The notes below the pieces were generated by a model. It did no database searches and was not told the origin of the DNA. It was given only the letters and a program-made list of their open reading frames with translations. A stretch of 15,052 bases of DNA from positions 1-15,052 of the forward strand of contig CAZECR010000028.1 in NCBI GenBank assembly GCA_964510495.1, given 5' to 3'. Made by a program: the position numbers and the translations under genes. This stretch comes from CAZECR01 sp964510495 (GTDB lineage: Bacteria > Patescibacteriota > Patescibacteriia > Magasanikbacterales > GWA2-37-8). Below are positions 12,829 to 15,052 of this stretch, piece after piece. Positions within the stretch are counted from its first letter, which is position 1, and the number at the start of each line of letters is the position of its first letter.

Positions 12829-13911
12829 TTAGTTAGCAATAGTGAATCCCATGAGGAGTTTATTTGGTGCAGCAGGGTTAACAACGATACCAACTGGGAT
12901 AGTATTGGTAGGCAATTTTTTTGTTACCCACTGTTTACCCCCGTCAGTCGATCGATAGAAAGTAGAGCGAACGTTGGCGTTTTTATCACCTAAAATGGTG
13001 CCTGTATAGTACAATTCGCTATCATTTATCGGGTTAACGGCGAAGGCATAAATATTAACACTTCCTGGCGGAGTAATCAACTTAAGGTCAGTCCAGCTAG
13101 CACCCGCATCGTCCGAGCGTAGAATGCCGTATTTAGAGATCCAAAACAAGCTGTTGCGGCGCGATGGATTGATCGCCAAGCGATAAAACTGTGTGCTGCC
13201 CGTAAAAGCATTCAGTCCAGCGCTCACATTTACCCAGGTATTTCCTCGATCGTCCGAACGGAAGAGTCCGTCCTTGTAGGTAGCCACGTACAGACGCCCT
13301 GGTGTGCCTGGATCGACTACTAAGTCTTCCACATTGAAACCAAACCGTTTTACGACGCGCCAGCTTGCACCTGAATCACTACTCATCAAAATATCTCCGC
13401 CAACCAAAGCACCGTAAATAACACTTGAATTTTGCACGTCGGCCGCAATGGCAACCAGCCGCTGATCAGGACGGCCTTCGGTATACACCGTTTGCCAGGT
13501 ACGACTGCAATCAGTTGTTTTATAAATCGACGGTCCGTCAGTGACAAAAATCGTACACTTATCGCGGCGATCAACCGCTACACCATAAATATATTTACCA
13601 GCCAGCGGAGTAGCGGCTTGCCAGGTATCGCCATTGTTATAGGTATAAAAAAGTCCTTGTCCGCGCGTACCGACATACAAAGAATTTGGATCATTAGGGT
13701 CGGTAAATAAGCGGTACACCTTGAGTGTAGCAATACTTTTAACTCCTTCCGCAGTTGGATAGGCAGTAACCGCTTTCCAACTTTCGGCCTTGTCCTCGGA
13801 ACGATACACTCCCATCGGCCCGGCCGCACTACTTCCAAATTGCACGCAACCGGCACCCATTGTTATAACAGCCGCGAAGAGCGCTGTTATAAATGCTATT
13901 TTTTTGACCAT
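12829..13911 (-). CDS. Predicted lipoprotein with seven Asp-box (BNR-type) repeats, beta-propeller
   Basis: From the ATG at 13911 the protein has 360 aa. It starts with a signal peptide and a lipobox-like MGAGC, so Cys22 would be lipidated; the Gly at -3 is atypical. Seven Asp-box motifs (S-x-D-x-G-x-T-W type) follow: YRSEDKAESW, YTYNNGDTW, KTTDCSRTW, MSSDSGASW, FRSDDRGNTW, LRSDDAGASW and YRSTDGGKQW. Such repeats occur in sialidases, Vps10/sortilin and the photosystem factor Ycf48. No sialidase catalytic residues are evident, so a binding or envelope-assembly role is more likely. The frame is open up to 14022 inside holB, but the signal peptide fixes the start at 13911. It lies between holB and frr. 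No SD is seen. Confidence 0.85.
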   Translation of the reverse strand: MVKKIAFITALFAAVITMGAGCVQFGSSAAGPMGVYRSEDKAESWKAVTAYPTAEGVKSIATLKVYRLFTDPNDPNSLYVGTRGQGLFYTYNNGDTWQAATPLAGKYIYGVAVDRRDKCTIFVTDGPSIYKTTDCSRTWQTVYTEGRPDQRLVAIAADVQNSSVIYGALVGGDILMSSDSGASWRVVKRFGFNVEDLVVDPGTPGRLYVATYKDGLFRSDDRGNTWVNVSAGLNAFTGSTQFYRLAINPSRRNSLFWISKYGILRSDDAGASWTDLKLITPPGSVNIYAFAVNPINDSELYYTGTILGDKNANVRSTFYRSTDGGKQWVTKKLPTNTIPVGIVVNPAAPNKLLMGFTIAN

Positions 13912-13936
13912 ACTAAAAGTATTACGTGAAGTATTT

Positions 13937-14887
13937 TTAAAAATCAATAATTGCTTGCTCCATAACCAGACGCGGCTGGACATTGCGCGCCAAAAGTTTT
14001 TTGGCCTCTTCCAGGCGGTCAATCAGGGCAACAATTCCGGTCGGTGTATGTTGTCTACCTTTTTCAAGCTCAGGAACAAACTGTAGCCAAGTCGAATTGC
14101 CAACTGTCACTAAACGCAGCGCTTCGTGCCAGAGCATAGTCCAGACGTCGAGCGCGAGAGTGATTTTCTCACGTGCACGGACACCATCATCTTTGGTAGT
14201 AAGCAAATTTTCAATTCGAGCTATTTTTTTATAAAGCGGCTGATTGATCATGTCGCCCCAACGTTTTCGTTCTTCAAACCATGCTTCATAAGCACCCTCC
14301 TCTGCTGCAAGCTGCATAGCACGTCCTGGGCGACCAGCGGCGACTACCACAAGTTCTTGAAGGCGCTCGGGTTCAACATGCAAACTTTCTAAAAGCATCG
14401 CAATCTCTGTATCCGGAACAAGTGAACAATAAAATACTTGAGCACGTGACCTGATAGTTGGCAAAAGTGCTTGCTCATCGGCAGTGAGTAAAAAAATAAT
14501 GCTTTTCTCAGCTGGTTCTTCAAGAATTTTTAAAAGGGCGTTACTCGCTTCAACGTTCAAAAGCTCAGCTTCATCAATAATGACTACGCGATATCCACCC
14601 ATCCACGAACGGCTTTGTAAGCGCTCCCTGAGACTACGCGCCTCGGACACACTAATTTCCTTGTGGAGTTTACCTGTCTTTTCGTCTTCTGAACGCTCAA
14701 CATAGCAAAAATCAGGATGCGTTCGCAGTTGCTTTTCTGATACTTTTAAGAGCTGCATTGCGAGCGCCTCAGCCAATGTCCGCTTACCAACACCTGTCGG
14801 CCCTACTAAACAATAAGCATGGTGCAAAATACCGTTTTGAGCGGCATTTTCAAAGTAATTACGGATTGTAGAATTACCTATAATCAC
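13937..14887 (-). CDS. holB: DNA polymerase III delta' subunit (clamp-loader AAA+ ATPase-like)
   Basis: This 316-aa protein matches the delta'/DnaX-type AAA+ module: LVGPTGVGKRTLA (P-loop, 27-39), VVIIDEAELL (Walker B region, 101-110), ASNALLKILEEP (114-125) and IRSRAQ (145-150, the SRC-type sensor with its Arg). The P-loop has Arg where Ser/Thr normally follows the Lys, consistent with delta' being a non-hydrolysing stator of the clamp loader. The zinc cysteines seen in DnaX are absent, which favours delta' over tau/gamma. It should help load the beta clamp onto primed DNA. The start is GTG at 14887; the promoter's -10 ends 6 nt before it, so the mRNA may be leaderless. It is the first gene of the operon. 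Confidence 0.9.
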   Translation of the reverse strand: MIIGNSTIRNYFENAAQNGILHHAYCLVGPTGVGKRTLAEALAMQLLKVSEKQLRTHPDFCYVERSEDEKTGKLHKEISVSEARSLRERLQSRSWMGGYRVVIIDEAELLNVEASNALLKILEEPAEKSIIFLLTADEQALLPTIRSRAQVFYCSLVPDTEIAMLLESLHVEPERLQELVVVAAGRPGRAMQLAAEEGAYEAWFEERKRWGDMINQPLYKKIARIENLLTTKDDGVRAREKITLALDVWTMLWHEALRLVTVGNSTWLQFVPELEKGRQHTPTGIVALIDRLEEAKKLLARNVQPRLVMEQAIIDF

Positions 14888-14893
14888 GTAGCA

Positions 14894-14922
14894 AGTATAC
14901 CAAATTAAAGGCCTGAAAGCAA
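14894..14922 (-). promoter_or_regulatory. Promoter of holB and the housekeeping operon
   Basis: On the minus strand a -35 TTGCTT (14917-14922) is separated by 17 bp from a -10 TATACT (14894-14899). Start of transcription 7 nt downstream would fall on the GTG start codon itself. A second -10-like TATACT (14958-14963), without a good -35, could give a longer transcript. Confidence 0.65.
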
Positions 14923-14993
14923 TATTGTTAGTAAAAACTTCCGATCATTTTTGCCAGAGTATAAGCATAAACAGGCGGTTGAAGCAGCTAGCG

Positions 14994-15022
14994 TTGACAT
15001 TTCAAGTTATTTGTGATATTAT
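14994..15022 (+). promoter_or_regulatory. Strong rightward promoter for a gene beyond the window
   Basis: A perfect -35 TTGACA (14994-14999) lies 17 bp from a -10 TATTAT (15017-15022), with TG one base upstream of the -10. Transcription should start near 15029, and only about 24 nt of the transcript is in the window, so its product cannot be named. Confidence 0.7.
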
Positions 15023-15052
15023 CCGCAGTTATTTTGCTCTTCTGACGGCAGC

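Noticed and set aside
13930..13944. 15-bp match (AGTATTTTTAAAAAT) to the palindrome before dsbB at 3319-3333
   Set aside because: The sequence is almost pure A/T, only half of the palindrome is shared, and one copy lies across the holB stop codon. Chance is the simplest explanation.
13912..14022. N-terminal extension of the Asp-box lipoprotein into holB
   Set aside because: The extension would bury the signal peptide 37 residues inside the protein; the ATG at 13911 places it at the N-terminus.
1..15052. CRISPR array, transposon, prophage or defence island
   Set aside because: I found no regularly spaced repeats, transposase, integrase, phage structural or nuclease/helicase defence genes.

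Overview
The window is a scaffold of an uncultivated bacterium, shown by a run of 100 N. Three things fit a Patescibacteria/CPR member, probably Parcubacteria-like: tightly packed short genes, almost no Shine-Dalgarno (SD) sequences before the native genes, and a very large surface protein ending in a peptidoglycan-binding domain. This placement is inference; no rRNA is present. The standard code reads every gene through, and nearly all native genes stop with TAA.

Layout: (1) 1-1900, minus strand: a promoter, a J-domain protein, then two tandem SRPBCC/AHSA1-like proteins, the second cut by the window edge. (2) 2005-2856, plus strand: a self-contained unit with a consensus promoter, a leader holding a long hairpin, a strong SD, a GC-rich gene for an unrecognised 172-aa protein with a C-terminal membrane anchor, a 3' hairpin and a bidirectional terminator. 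(3) 2867-3378, minus: a DsbB-like thiol oxidoreductase with its own promoter. (4) 3392-4470, minus: a second GC-rich unit encoding a histidine phosphatase, with promoter, SD and terminator. It is interrupted by the 100-N gap, but both gap edges carry the same 55 bp, so the gap looks false and the gene intact. (5) 4491-7529, minus: a 983-aa cell-surface protein bounded by a palindromic terminator. (6) 7565-14922, minus: one compact transcription unit holB - Asp-box lipoprotein - frr - glyQS - M16 peptidase - tpiA - TPR protein - tRNA-Tyr - tRNA-Thr(TGT) - tRNA-Thr(GGT), closed by a terminator. (7) The right edge holds a strong plus-strand promoter for a gene outside the window.

Region 6 combines DNA replication (clamp-loader delta'), translation (ribosome recycling, glycine charging, three tRNAs), glycolysis and envelope functions in what looks like one housekeeping operon. 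The most unusual material is regions 2 and 4: two GC-rich genes, each with its own promoter, SD and terminator, in a background of AT-richer genes that lack SD sequences. I saw no CRISPR array, transposase, integrase or recognised defence system.
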